A stretch of 47,912 nt of DNA from Acidobacteriaceae bacterium (GCA_025352065.1 JANXUC010000168.1:1-47912); one strand, 5' to 3'. Positions 1-8,796 are shown, counted from the first letter of the stretch. Numbers and translations are program-made. Notes: a model not told the origin generated them from the letters alone.

Positions 1-1
1 C

Positions 2-385
2 CCGGAGATGGCCCTGGAAGTGGCCGAAGCGTGCAGCGGCATCCGTTCCCTGATGTCATTGGTAACATTGGCGGTTATGTACGGATATCTTCTGGAGCGG
101 CGCTGGCTGGTCCGATGGGTGTTAGCCCTGGCCGCAGTTCCGATTGCGGTCGCCGCCAACAGCCTGCGCATTGTTGGAACTGGCCTGCTCGTACAGTACT
201 GGGACCCCGATAAAGCGGAAGGCTTTTTCCACATATTCTCGGGCTGGATGATCTTTGTCGTCTCTCTGTTGCTGCTTTTCGCAGTACGTCGACTTCTGCA
301 CTGGATTGCCGGGCGTGGGGATATATCAGCGGAAGATTCTGGCGGCGCGCTCCTCAAAAACAAGCCGGCGGAGTCGGCGAAGTGA
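2..385 (+). CDS. Exosortase, C-terminal part (gene truncated by left window edge)
   Basis: This is the C-terminal end of an exosortase/archaeosortase-family integral membrane cysteine transpeptidase. Its family sorts C-terminally tagged proteins to the cell surface, usually beside exopolysaccharide genes. The frame is open to the left edge, so the start and the first helices are missing. Numbering from the first visible Met at base 8, the triad is present: Cys9 in EACSGIRS, Arg54 in NSLRI and His75 in FFHIFSGW. Hydrophobic segments at about 15-30, 36-60 and 76-100 fit the last transmembrane helices. The stop overlaps the start of the EpsI gene by 4 bp (GTGA), so the two are translationally coupled. 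The triad context and EpsI neighbour make the family call secure; the subclass cannot be read from this fragment. Confidence 0.9.
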   Translation, partial: PEMALEVAEACSGIRSLMSLVTLAVMYGYLLERRWLVRWVLALAAVPIAVAANSLRIVGTGLLVQYWDPDKAEGFFHIFSGWMIFVVSLLLLFAVRRLLHWIAGRGDISAEDSGGALLKNKPAESAK

Positions 386-1032
386 GCCAACGAAGCCATC
401 TGCGTTTTTTTTTGGCCGCAACGCTTTTGGCGGCGACGGCGGGATTTCTCTATGCCCATGATTCCAAGGAAATGGAGCACCCGCGTGAGCCGCTGGCGAG
501 TTTTCCACGCTACCTGGCAACGCGCAGTGGAACGGACTACGCTCTGCCGCAAGATGTGCTTGATGTTCTGGGGCATGGAGACTTTCTGCTGCGCAACTAC
601 ACGGATAGTCTGGGAGTTCCAGATGTGGATCTTTTTGTGGCCTATTTCGCTTCGCAGCGCGCCGGAGATACTCTGCACTCTCCGAAGAACTGCCTCCCGG
701 GAGCGGGATGGTCTCCCGTGGAATCAAGACAAACGGAGATTCGAGTGCCCGGTTCGGCACCGTTTGTGGCCAACGAGTATCTAATTGCCAAAGGCTCGGA
801 GCGCAGACTCGTCTTCTACTGGTACCAGGCGCACAACCGCGCGATCGCCAATGAGTATTGGGCCAAGGTCTATCTGGTAGCGGACGCGATACGCTATAAC
901 CGCAGCGACGGATCATTGATTCGAATGACAACCGCGTTGAATCCGGGAGAGCATCCGGAGGGCGCTCGCGCTCGGTTGGTGCTGTTTGCAGGGCAGGTTG
1001 TGCCCTTGCTGGACCGCTATATTCCGCGCTGA
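382..1032 (+). CDS. epsI: EpsI family protein (exosortase-associated)
   Basis: EpsI-family proteins are encoded with, or fused to, exosortases in exopolysaccharide/PEP-CTERM type systems; their biochemical role is not established. The 216-residue product begins with a GTG that overlaps the exosortase stop and has GGAG 8 nt upstream. Residues 8-25 form one hydrophobic signal-anchor segment, with the rest predicted outside the cytoplasmic membrane. The block HSPKNCLPGAGW near residues 98-109 and the later FYWYQ are the conserved EpsI hallmarks, including the single conserved Cys. Length is normal for the stand-alone family. The TPR lipoprotein follows after 111 bp, consistent with one surface-assembly operon. 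Confident on family, no claim on activity. Confidence 0.9.
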   Translation: MSQRSHLRFFLAATLLAATAGFLYAHDSKEMEHPREPLASFPRYLATRSGTDYALPQDVLDVLGHGDFLLRNYTDSLGVPDVDLFVAYFASQRAGDTLHSPKNCLPGAGWSPVESRQTEIRVPGSAPFVANEYLIAKGSERRLVFYWYQAHNRAIANEYWAKVYLVADAIRYNRSDGSLIRMTTALNPGEHPEGARARLVLFAGQVVPLLDRYIPR

Positions 1033-1143
1033 GATGCTGGGCCGCGTTACTCTAGGAGTAGATTCCGTAGGCTAAAGCATTCCGCGGAACAATGGCCCAG
1101 AACTTATCACTTCGTTTTTAAGAAATTTGCTTGGGAGACTCCT

Positions 1144-3450
1144 GTGAAATATTCCTGGTTGAGAAACATTCGGATTGCCTTTATTTCATCGCTGGTGGTG
1201 CTTGCGCTCATGTTTCTGGCCGGTTGCTCACGCGACCCAAATGTCCGCAAACAGCGTTACTTTGAGAGTGGTCAACGCTATTTCGAAAAAGCGAAGTACC
1301 GTGAGGCCATCATTCAGTATGCCAATGCGATTCAGGTGGACCCGCAATTCGTCGATGCCCACTATCAACTGGCCCAGTCCTACCTGAAGTTGCAGGATTG
1401 GAACTCAGCCTATGAACAGCTGGAGCGTACCGTTGAGTTGCGTCCCGATCACTACAAGGCTCACATCGATATGGCGAATTTGCTGATTTCCAGCCGTGCC
1501 CTGGACAAGGCCAAGGAACACCTAGACGTATTGGCGGCGAAGGATCCGTCGGACCCACAGTTTCACGCAGCTATGGCCAACTACCTTTCCGCGCAAGACA
1601 ATCAGGCAGCCGCGCTGACGGAAATGCAGAAGGCAGTTGGCGGCGCACCGGACAGTGCAGATCTGTTGTTGAATTTAGCTTTCCTGCAAGTACGAGCCAA
1701 TCAGCCAGACGCTGCTGAGAGCAGCTTTCGGAAGGCGGTCGAACTCAATCCCAGAGCCGTCAATACTCAGATCGCTCTGGGCAATTTCTATCAATCCCGT
1801 TCACGCTGGACGGAAGCGGAACAAGTTTTTCGTCACTCCATACTTTCCAATCCAAACAATACCGACGCTCGCGCAGCATTAGCGCGGCTATTCATGGAAC
1901 AGGGTAAACGCGAAGAAGCTGAAGCGTCTCTGCTGAAAGTGAAAGAGGAGATTCCAGAGAATGGCGTCGCCTACAGAATGCTTGGAGACTTCTACTTCGC
2001 ATCCGGCGATCTCGACAAAGCCACCAAGGAGTACGAGTCTGTATTTCACTCGCATCCCAAGGATATCCAAGCCAAGAAGAACTACGTGCAGCTTTTGATT
2101 CTGAAGAATCGCCTGGACGAAGCGACGAAGCTCAATGACGAGCTCATCAAGGACAACGCAAAAGACACGGATTGCCTGATCTACCGGGGACAAATTCAGC
2201 TGCGACGAGGACAGCCTCGTGAAGCCTCCGGCACACTGCAGTCGGTAGTCTCTACCGAGCCTGACAACGGAGTTGCCCACTATCATCTGGGTTCTGCTTA
2301 TGATGCGCTCGGCAACGCAACTTCTGCGGAAAATGAGTGGCGCAATGCCGTTCGCCTGCGCCCGGATTTGTTCGAGGCGCATCATGCTCTGGCCGCCATT
2401 GAGCTGAAGAATTCCGACTATGCGGCTTTGGAAACCTCGGCCAACGAAATTATCAAACTGCAGCCGCTGCTACCAGACGGATATGTGCTGCTTGGGCTCT
2501 CCAAGCAGGGACGGAAGGACCAAAAAGGCGCCGAGGGGGATATGCGGAAGGCCATCGAAGTGGCTCCCGAGAGCCCGGTCGGCTACATCCATTTAGGCAA
2601 TCTATTTTTGGAACAGAAAAAATTTGCCGAGGCGGCGAAATATTACGAGCAAGCCCTAGTTCACGATCCGACCGCAGCAGACGCGCTCGTGGGGGTCGCC
2701 CGCGTGTACTCCCAGCAAAACCAATGGGACAAGGCGGTGGCCCGAGTGAATCAACAAATCGAGAAGGTCCCCAACAGTAGCAACTACTACTACCTGCTGG
2801 GTGTAATCCACTCCGACAAGGAGGACTACACGTCCGCCGAAACGGCGCTGAAGAAGGCTGTCGACCTCGACAAAACCAACTCCGAGGCTGCGCTAAAGCT
2901 GGGTCAAGTGCAAGTTGCCGCGGGGCATGTCGATCAAGCCATCGCTACCTATCAGCAGTCGGCAAAGGACAATCCGAACGATTCTCGTTTTTATGTTCTA
3001 GCCGGAGAAATGCTGGAATCGAAACAACAGTGGCAAGAAGCCAAAAACATGTACCAGAAGGCGTTACAAGTTCAGCCGGATAACGCTTTGGCGAAAAACA
3101 ACATGGCTTACCTGATGTTGCAGCAAGGCGGCAATCTGGACATCGCTCTGGGGATGGCGCAGGAAGCACGGCGCGGCATGCCTGACTCGCCCAACTCTGC
3201 GGATACGCTCGGCTGGGCTTTCTATCAAAAGGGAATTTACGCTTCCGCCATCAATCTTTTCAAGGAATCGATCAAGAACGCCGCTGATCAAGACCAGCCT
3301 GAAGATCCAGTCACTTTTTACCACCTGGGCATGGCGTATCAAAAGGATGGCAAGAAAGAGCTGGCGAAGGCCAATCTGCAAAAAGCACTGAAGCTCAACC
3401 CAAAGTTTGCGCACGCGGATGAGGCTCGGCAGGCGTTGACGCAACTGTAG
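1144..3450 (+). CDS. Large TPR-repeat lipoprotein, exosortase/PEP-CTERM-system type
   Basis: A 768-residue exported lipoprotein built almost wholly from tetratricopeptide repeats. The start is GTG with GGGAG just upstream. Residues 11-27 are a hydrophobic signal ending in the lipobox LAGC with Cys28 as the lipidation site; CSRDPN follows. From about residue 38 to the C-terminus roughly 20 TPR units of about 34 residues can be traced by their recurring A/G/Y/P positions (for example YREAIIQYANAIQVDP and FAEAAKYYEQALVHDP). TPR arrays scaffold protein-protein contacts; large TPR lipoproteins are a known companion of exosortase/EpsI loci, where they are thought to help polysaccharide or protein export. 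Its location 111 bp after EpsI supports that role. No enzymatic domain is visible. Confidence 0.85.
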   Translation: MKYSWLRNIRIAFISSLVVLALMFLAGCSRDPNVRKQRYFESGQRYFEKAKYREAIIQYANAIQVDPQFVDAHYQLAQSYLKLQDWNSAYEQLERTVELRPDHYKAHIDMANLLISSRALDKAKEHLDVLAAKDPSDPQFHAAMANYLSAQDNQAAALTEMQKAVGGAPDSADLLLNLAFLQVRANQPDAAESSFRKAVELNPRAVNTQIALGNFYQSRSRWTEAEQVFRHSILSNPNNTDARAALARLFMEQGKREEAEASLLKVKEEIPENGVAYRMLGDFYFASGDLDKATKEYESVFHSHPKDIQAKKNYVQLLILKNRLDEATKLNDELIKDNAKDTDCLIYRGQIQLRRGQPREASGTLQSVVSTEPDNGVAHYHLGSAYDALGNATSAENEWRNAVRLRPDLFEAHHALAAIELKNSDYAALETSANEIIKLQPLLPDGYVLLGLSKQGRKDQKGAEGDMRKAIEVAPESPVGYIHLGNLFLEQKKFAEAAKYYEQALVHDPTAADALVGVARVYSQQNQWDKAVARVNQQIEKVPNSSNYYYLLGVIHSDKEDYTSAETALKKAVDLDKTNSEAALKLGQVQVAAGHVDQAIATYQQSAKDNPNDSRFYVLAGEMLESKQQWQEAKNMYQKALQVQPDNALAKNNMAYLMLQQGGNLDIALGMAQEARRGMPDSPNSADTLGWAFYQKGIYASAINLFKESIKNAADQDQPEDPVTFYHLGMAYQKDGKKELAKANLQKALKLNPKFAHADEARQALTQL

Positions 3451-3478
3451 AACAGTCGGGCAAACGCTGTGACTGCCC

Positions 3479-4633
3479 TCAGTGGCCCACGTAGTAGTCG
3501 TAGCCGCGCTCATGCCAGTAGTCGTGCGGGCGCGTTTCTGAATACGTGATGCGGCCAATTTGCTTGAGCTGCTTGATGCCATACTTAAGCGGGGTTACCA
3601 GTCGCAGAGGCGCGCCATGGTCTGCGGACAGCGCAGTCCCGTTGATTTCGTAGGCCAGCAAGGTTTGCGGATGCAGGGCGACCTCACGCTCGATTCCTAC
3701 AAAATATTCGCCATCGGGTGTTTCAAATCCGACGTACTCGGGGATGTCGTCCGGTCGGGTGCTCGCGTCGAACGGACGTCCGCTACGAGTTGCCGGAGGA
3801 AATGCCGCAAGCAAATCCCGCAGGCGGACGCCGCCCCAATGTACAACTTCGCTCCAGCCCTCGACACACTTGAATTCGGTCACCATCTCGAAGTGCGGCA
3901 GTCGATGCACATCTTCCATCTTAAGCAGCAAGCCCGGCATCTTGGCTGGCGGCGACTGTGGCATTTCCATGGATTCAGGCTTCACGGCGGATCTCTTGGC
4001 GCCGTCCTCGTGAACCTTTTCCGCTTCGGGCGGCGTGTCACTTTCGTCGTCGGTTCCGTCACCGTCCGCGAGATCGGCGGGATCAAGGCCGTAGGTCCAA
4101 GCCGCAACGTTGTCGACAAATCTGGGATGCGAGCTTCCGTTCGCAGCGCCTACGAGTTGTAGACGCCAGTCTTTGAGTTCAATCTTAGCCAAGCCCACAT
4201 CGCCGTTGCGGCGGAAATCTTTTACCGCGTCTGCGGGGCTAAACTCAGGTGCCAGTATGCCATTTTGAAACAAAAGGCGACCCAGTTTTGCATTGAACTC
4301 GAGGGCTTTGCGGAAGGGTGCGGCGATCCCGGAAACCTCGGCCCGTGTATTCAGCCAGCGCCAGAATCCCAGCCCGGCGGCAGCTGCGACGCCTCCAACC
4401 AAGAATCCGCGGCGAGATTTTGTTCGCAGCCTGGCGAGAATTTCTCGATCATGTTCTTCAGCTTTCGCGCGCGCTTGAGCCTCTGCTGCGGCAAGGACCT
4501 GCATACTATTGTGTTCTGATACGGGAGTGTCTGGCACACTGCCCTTTTGTCCATTCGCTGGTGGCCCGTTCATGTTTGACTCGTTCGGGTTCGGATCACT
4601 ATTCAGATTGTCATTCATGATGTTGTCATCCAT
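3479..4633 (-). CDS. Membrane-anchored molybdopterin oxidoreductase (sulfite oxidase/MsrP-like fold)
   Basis: A 384-residue molybdenum-cofactor enzyme of the sulfite oxidase/MsrP superfamily. Cys256 in FKCVEGWSEVVHW corresponds to the conserved Mo-ligating Cys, and the following blocks (VGFETPDGEYF, GAPLRLVTPLKYG) are typical of the cofactor pocket. Residues 73-94 (SRRGFLVGG followed by an Ala/Gly-rich hydrophobic stretch) look like a Tat signal or anchor, but they sit behind an unusual 70-residue hydrophilic, partly coiled-coil N-terminus. A 45-residue acidic/proline insertion (about 186-231) interrupts the domain before the Cys. The start overlaps the cytochrome b gene by 8 bp and has AAGGTGG upstream. 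Together they should form a periplasmic oxidoreductase drawing on or feeding the quinone pool; the substrate cannot be told from sequence. Confidence 0.88.
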   Translation of the reverse strand: MDDNIMNDNLNSDPNPNESNMNGPPANGQKGSVPDTPVSEHNSMQVLAAAEAQARAKAEEHDREILARLRTKSRRGFLVGGVAAAAGLGFWRWLNTRAEVSGIAAPFRKALEFNAKLGRLLFQNGILAPEFSPADAVKDFRRNGDVGLAKIELKDWRLQLVGAANGSSHPRFVDNVAAWTYGLDPADLADGDGTDDESDTPPEAEKVHEDGAKRSAVKPESMEMPQSPPAKMPGLLLKMEDVHRLPHFEMVTEFKCVEGWSEVVHWGGVRLRDLLAAFPPATRSGRPFDASTRPDDIPEYVGFETPDGEYFVGIEREVALHPQTLLAYEINGTALSADHGAPLRLVTPLKYGIKQLKQIGRITYSETRPHDYWHERGYDYYVGH

Positions 4634-5486
4634 GGTCGGCCACCTTTCCCTGCGCTTCGGCCCCCAGCGGTTCGGCAGCGTACGGCACCAGTTCGTCTCC
4701 GATCACCATCGCGCGGAAATTATTCCAGCCAGCGCGAATAACTTGTGCCACGTGCACGAGAAAGAATCCTACGTAGGCCATAGTGAGCCAGAAATGCATC
4801 CAGCGCGCCATTTCGTATCCACCGAGCAAGCTGGCTAAGATGTGTGCCTGTGTAGGCTTGTAGATGGCGAGCCCTGTGACCAGCGAACCGAGTCCCATGA
4901 GAATTACGCTTGTATAGGCGATCTGCTGTCCACCGTTAAATTTTCGCTTAGGCGGATGATGCTTGCTCAATCCCAAATCGTGCAAAGTGACTTGCAGGGC
5001 TTCGCTGAAGGAGTGGCGGTTGGGAACTAGATATCGCCACTCGCCAGAGGCCAGCGTATAGAGGACGTAGATCAGCCCGTTGATGGCGAAAAACCACATG
5101 AAGAAGAAGTGGTAGCCCATGCCGCTGGCCAGGCCAAACTCCAGATGCAATTTCTTGTAGAACCAGTCCGGGAATAGTCGCACCAGCGTCCATCCACCCA
5201 CTCCGATGCGATAGACCTGGTGCGAGTTCAAATCGTTGTGCTGCGAATCCGCCCAGTAAATCAGCAGCCCGGAATAGATCATGATGGAGAGCACAGGGAA
5301 ATTAACCCAATGCATCCAGCGAATGGCCAGCGGATGTTTGTGCTCCAGAGCAAGTTTCGGAGTTGGGAGGAGGACCGCCGCAGCGGAGTCATCCGGAGGA
5401 ACAGCGTCCGATGCGACTATGCCCGGCTTGGGCTTAGGGTCCTTCATCGAACCTTCCTTCATGTCTTCCATATCTTCGGGACTCAT
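4626..5486 (-). CDS. Cytochrome b561-like membrane subunit of the Mo oxidoreductase
   Basis: A four-helix di-haem cytochrome b (prokaryotic b561/thiosulfate-reductase cytochrome b type) that would move electrons between quinol and the adjacent molybdenum enzyme. Numbered from the TTG-initiated longest frame (base 5522), the candidate haem ligands are His71 in IRWMHW, His138 in GYHFFFMW, His243 in ARWMHFW and His257 in FLVHVAQ, each inside or flanking a hydrophobic helix. The start at 5486 is preferred because its ATG has GGAG 7 nt upstream; the TTG/ATG at 5522/5519 have no ribosome site and would only add 11-12 residues. The first 45 residues are Met/Asp/Pro rich and cytoplasmic. Its stop overlaps the next gene by 8 bp, a tight two-gene operon. 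Confidence 0.87.
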   Translation of the reverse strand: MSPEDMEDMKEGSMKDPKPKPGIVASDAVPPDDSAAAVLLPTPKLALEHKHPLAIRWMHWVNFPVLSIMIYSGLLIYWADSQHNDLNSHQVYRIGVGGWTLVRLFPDWFYKKLHLEFGLASGMGYHFFFMWFFAINGLIYVLYTLASGEWRYLVPNRHSFSEALQVTLHDLGLSKHHPPKRKFNGGQQIAYTSVILMGLGSLVTGLAIYKPTQAHILASLLGGYEMARWMHFWLTMAYVGFFLVHVAQVIRAGWNNFRAMVIGDELVPYAAEPLGAEAQGKVADHG

Positions 5487-5646
5487 GTTGGTCTCCGGAC
5501 CTTGTCGCGCCGCAAACATCAAACGCTAGTCTAGACCCTATATCAAGAGTGCGATTCCGCAGATCCGGGTAAGTGACAGAAATCCACAGGGAATTCTCGA
5601 GACCGCGCTACACTTGATGTCAGCAGGCCGCGCACCAGGAGGCAAC

Positions 5647-5976
5647 ATGCCGCTTACCCAAGATGAAGTTCTAACCGCTCTGAAAGACTGTCATGACCCG
5701 GAGATTCCCGTCAACATCGTCGATCTCGGCCTGATCTATAACGTAGCAATTGACCCTGCCGAGCCTGTCGATGGCCAGCCTCAGGATGTGACGATCGACA
5801 TGAGCCTCACCTCACCCGGTTGCCCGTCGCACGTGCAGATCAGCGCCGATGTCATTAAGCGCCTGCAGGCTATGCCCGGCATTGGGAACGCAAAAGTCAA
5901 TATTGTGTGGGAACCGCAGTGGACTCCGGAACGCCTTAGCGCCGCGGCGAAGGAACAGTTGGGGATTGAAGTGTAG
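5647..5976 (+). CDS. sufT: MIP18/DUF59 Fe-S cluster assembly protein (SufT-like)
   Basis: A 109-residue DUF59 (MIP18) family protein, a group that takes part in Fe-S cluster maturation (SufT) or, as PaaD, in phenylacetate ring oxidation. The family core is present: DPEIPVNIVDLGLIY, then LTSPGCPSH with the conserved Cys, then a C-terminal NIVWEPQWTPERLS block typical of the stand-alone SufT type. The start at 5647 is chosen because AGGAGG lies four bases upstream (5637-5642); upstream in-frame TTG/ATG codons at 5614/5617 lack a site. No paa genes are nearby, so an Fe-S housekeeping role is favoured. The gene is monocistronic here, converging with a small membrane-protein gene 6 bp downstream. 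Confidence 0.88.
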   Translation: MPLTQDEVLTALKDCHDPEIPVNIVDLGLIYNVAIDPAEPVDGQPQDVTIDMSLTSPGCPSHVQISADVIKRLQAMPGIGNAKVNIVWEPQWTPERLSAAAKEQLGIEV

Positions 5977-5982
5977 TCAGGG

Positions 5983-6243
5983 CTAGAGTCCTCGGGCAGC
6001 CATCAGGCGTTCTCCCACCGACGCTATGGTCTCGATCACCTGCGACGTGGTCTCCAAATAGCGCGGCAGGTCGCGCGCTACCTTGCCAAGGATTTCCCGA
6101 TTCTCCGCGACGATTACTCCCACTCCAACACCGGCGATGGCGGCCCCTGCCAACCGTCGGCCAGAAAACGCCAATGCTACGCCCGCACCCAGCGACGAAA
6201 ATATGAGCGCCCGCTTCCACTGTGGAAGATTCCTAATCCGCAT
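5983..6243 (-). CDS. Small glycine/alanine-rich membrane protein of unknown function
   Basis: An 86-residue protein I do not recognise as a named family. Residues 10-46 form a continuous Ala/Gly/Val-rich hydrophobic stretch broken by GRR, so either one long or two short membrane helices. The C-terminal 40 residues are amphipathic (ILGKVARDLPRYLETTSQ) and likely cytoplasmic. The ATG at 6243 has GAGG about 10 nt upstream. The frame converges tail to tail with the SufT-like gene and shares the divergent 75 bp spacer with the P1 peptidase. Composition and ribosome site favour a real gene; no function is proposed. Confidence 0.6.
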   Translation of the reverse strand: MRIRNLPQWKRALIFSSLGAGVALAFSGRRLAGAAIAGVGVGVIVAENREILGKVARDLPRYLETTSQVIETIASVGERLMAARGL

Positions 6244-6318
6244 TTTTTTCGATCCTCGCTAGCTTGCACAATCACGATAGCGCTTCTGTCTTATACTGCC
6301 AAGTCTAAGGAATAACCT

Positions 6319-7488
6319 ATGCGAAAACTTGCATTCCGGCTCTCGACCTTCCTGATCCTCTTGGCTTCACCTACGCTCTTCGCGCAAATCAAGCCTCGGG
6401 CGCGCGATCTCGGCGTGCCATTTGACGGCGCTCCGGGACCCTTCAACGCTATCACGGATGTGAAAGGCGTTGAAGTTGGACACACAACGCTGATTTCGGG
6501 CAGTGGCCCGCTCAAAGTTGGCGTCGGCCCCGTGCGTACGGGGGTCACGGCCATCCTTCCGCGAGGCAAGAGCAACGTTGCCGATCCTGTTTTTGCGGGA
6601 TGGTTCAGCCTGAATGGCAATGGTGAAATGACGGGCACAACCTGGGTGGAGGAATCCGGCTTTCTGGACGGCCCGGTGATGATCACCAACACGCATAGCG
6701 TGGGAGTGGTGCGCGATGCGGTGATTCAATGGCGCATTCAACACGGGCCACCCGATGAATCCGGCTACTGGTGGTCGCTCCCGGTGGTTACGGAAACCTG
6801 GGATGGCGAACTCAACGATACCAACGGCTTCCACGTGAAGCCGGAACACGCTTTCCACGCGCTTGATTTGGCACATGGCGGCCCGGTGGAGGAAGGCAAC
6901 GTCGGCGGCGGTACTGGAATGATCTGCAGCGAATTCAAGGGCGGCATCGGAACGGCATCGCGAGTCGTGAAGATTAAGGACACAAACTACACCGTCGGTG
7001 TGCTCGTGCAATGCAACTACGGGGTGCGCAGCCAGCTTCGCATTGCAGGCGCTCCCGTGGGCAAGGAGATTCAGGATGGCGCTTCTCGCGAGCAATATCA
7101 GAACAAGGACATTGGCTCGATTATCATCGTTGTGGCCACCGATGTTCCACTTGTGGGGCAGCAATTGAAGCGGCTAGCTCGCCGCGCCGCCCTCGGACTT
7201 GGGCGCAATGGCAGCTTCTCCGGCGACGGTTCAGGAGACATCTTTATCGCCTTCTCTACGGCGAACCCAGGCGCAGGCAAGCCGACCGGCGTGCATCAGA
7301 TTTCGATGCTCGCGAATGATGAGCTTGACCCGGTATTCCTGGCAACCGTACAAGCCACGGAAGAAGCGATCATCAATGCTCTTGTTGCAGCAGAAGATAT
7401 GACGGGTATCAACGAAAAGAAAGTTCTCGCTTTGCCGCACGACCGCCTGCGCGAAGTGCTGACGAAGTACAATCGGCTGGCGAACTAG
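6319..7488 (+). CDS. P1 family (DmpA-like, S58) N-terminal nucleophile aminopeptidase, secreted
   Basis: A 389-residue exported peptidase of the DmpA/BapA family, self-cleaving Ntn-hydrolases that remove N-terminal residues (including D- or beta-amino acids) from peptides or amides. Residues 1-22 are a signal peptide ending in LFAQ. The start has AAGGA 7-8 nt upstream. The autocleavage site is visible as DIGSIIIVVATD, making Ser267 the new N-terminus and giving a 123-residue beta chain, close to the size known for DmpA. Other family blocks are GPFNAITDVKGVEVGH, GNVGGGTGM and NGSFSGDGSGDIFIAFST. It stands alone and ends 13 bp before the convergent aminotransferase gene. Beta-aminopeptidase activity would feed beta-alanine into the neighbouring pathway, but that link is inference. 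Confidence 0.9.
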   Translation: MRKLAFRLSTFLILLASPTLFAQIKPRARDLGVPFDGAPGPFNAITDVKGVEVGHTTLISGSGPLKVGVGPVRTGVTAILPRGKSNVADPVFAGWFSLNGNGEMTGTTWVEESGFLDGPVMITNTHSVGVVRDAVIQWRIQHGPPDESGYWWSLPVVTETWDGELNDTNGFHVKPEHAFHALDLAHGGPVEEGNVGGGTGMICSEFKGGIGTASRVVKIKDTNYTVGVLVQCNYGVRSQLRIAGAPVGKEIQDGASREQYQNKDIGSIIIVVATDVPLVGQQLKRLARRAALGLGRNGSFSGDGSGDIFIAFSTANPGAGKPTGVHQISMLANDELDPVFLATVQATEEAIINALVAAEDMTGINEKKVLALPHDRLREVLTKYNRLAN

Positions 7489-7500
7489 ACGCGCTCTGAC

Positions 7501-8796
7501 TTATACACGGACTGGCGAAGCTACTTCGCGCATCGCACCCGCAAACACGTCAACCGCCTTGTCGAGCTGCTGTTTCGTAATGACCAGCGGCGGTTGGAAA
7601 CGCACCACGTTTCCGTAGACGCCGCCCACGCCGACCAAGAGGCCATTTTCGCGGCAGACTTCTCGAATAGCCTCGGCTTCGGCTGTGGCTGGCGTCAACG
7701 CTGCGTCTTTGACCAGCTCAATGCCGATCATCAATCCAAGGCCACGTACTTCGCCGATCAGAGGATTGTCTCTTTGCAGGTCGTGCAGCTTAGCCATAAC
7801 GTACTTGCCATTTTCAGCAGACCGTTCCGCCAGCTTTTCGCGTTCCATAAACTGGATGTTAGCGAGGGCGGCGGCGCAAGCCACAGGATTGCCGCCGAAG
7901 GTCGAGAGGTGATCTCCTGGCTTGTAAGCATCCGCAATTTCCGGTCGCGTTGTGAATCCGCTGAGCGGGAACCCGTCGGCAATTCCCTTCGCGGTGACAA
8001 GAATATCCGGCGTGACGCCGAAATGCTCAATGGCGAACATCTTTCCGGTGCGCGCAAATCCAGATTGGACTTCGTCAGCGATAAAGAGAATGCCGTGCTT
8101 GTCGAGAACTTTCTTTACTTCCTGGAAATAGTTTGGCGGCGGAATCAGAATTCCACCTTCGCCCCAGACTGGCTCCGCGATAAATGCCGCCACGTCTCCT
8201 GCGGTAGCAAAACGCACTGCATCGTCGATGGCCTTGGCGCACTGGCGCGCGCATTCTTCGGGGTCGTTTCTCCAGTTGGAACGATACACATAAGGAACCG
8301 GAGCGAACGCAATGCCCGCCGCATAAGGCCCGCCGCGCTTCTTGCGGCCTTGATTGCCGGTGATGCTGAGCGCTCCCCAACTGCGCCCATGGAAACTGGC
8401 GTGGAGCGCGATGAATTCGTGCTTGCCCGAGTACAGACGGGCCAGCTTCATAGCGCCTTCAATCGCTTCCGCACCGCTGTTGCCGAAAAACGTTTTCGTT
8501 AGTCCCGGTGGCGTGATGTGTGCCAGCTTCTCAGCAAGATCCGCCGTAGGCTGACTGTAATAAATGTAGGAGCCGCAGTGGACCAGCTTATCCATTTGCG
8601 CTTTCGCCGCAGCAATCACTTCCGGATTGCAGTGGCCCGAATTCACCACTGAAATCCCAGCGAAGCAGTCAATGTACTGCTTGCCGTTCACGTCCGTGAT
8701 CACCGCGTCTTTAGCGGTCTCGACGACCACTGGCTGCACGGACTTCACAAACCCGGTCATTACGTAGTCTTTGTATTTTTGGATAGTGTTGTTCAT
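7501..8796 (-). CDS. Class III PLP aminotransferase (omega-amino acid/alanine-glyoxylate type)
   Basis: A 431-residue fold-type I, subgroup II aminotransferase that moves the terminal amino group of an omega-amino acid or amine to an oxo-acid. Visible motifs are FFGNSGAEAIEGA (phosphate cup, about 103-115), HASFHGRSWG, the cofactor-binding Asp241 in ADEVQSGFARTG and the Schiff-base Lys270 in VTAKGIADGFPLSG. Length is typical. ATG 8796 has AGGAG 7 nt upstream. It is the last gene of a minus-strand operon, 35 bp after the semialdehyde dehydrogenase gene; pairing with an MMSDH suggests beta-alanine or beta-aminoisobutyrate as amino donor, although GABA or putrescine are also possible. Substrate specificity cannot be read from sequence alone. 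Confidence 0.9.
   Translation of the reverse strand: MNNTIQKYKDYVMTGFVKSVQPVVVETAKDAVITDVNGKQYIDCFAGISVVNSGHCNPEVIAAAKAQMDKLVHCGSYIYYSQPTADLAEKLAHITPPGLTKTFFGNSGAEAIEGAMKLARLYSGKHEFIALHASFHGRSWGALSITGNQGRKKRGGPYAAGIAFAPVPYVYRSNWRNDPEECARQCAKAIDDAVRFATAGDVAAFIAEPVWGEGGILIPPPNYFQEVKKVLDKHGILFIADEVQSGFARTGKMFAIEHFGVTPDILVTAKGIADGFPLSGFTTRPEIADAYKPGDHLSTFGGNPVACAAALANIQFMEREKLAERSAENGKYVMAKLHDLQRDNPLIGEVRGLGLMIGIELVKDAALTPATAEAEAIREVCRENGLLVGVGGVYGNVVRFQPPLVITKQQLDKAVDVFAGAMREVASPVRV

Noticed and set aside
6264-6297. Sigma-70 promoter TTGCAC/TATACT before the P1 peptidase
   Set aside because: The spacing between the two hexamers is 22 bp, too long for a normal promoter; only the -10-like box is notable.
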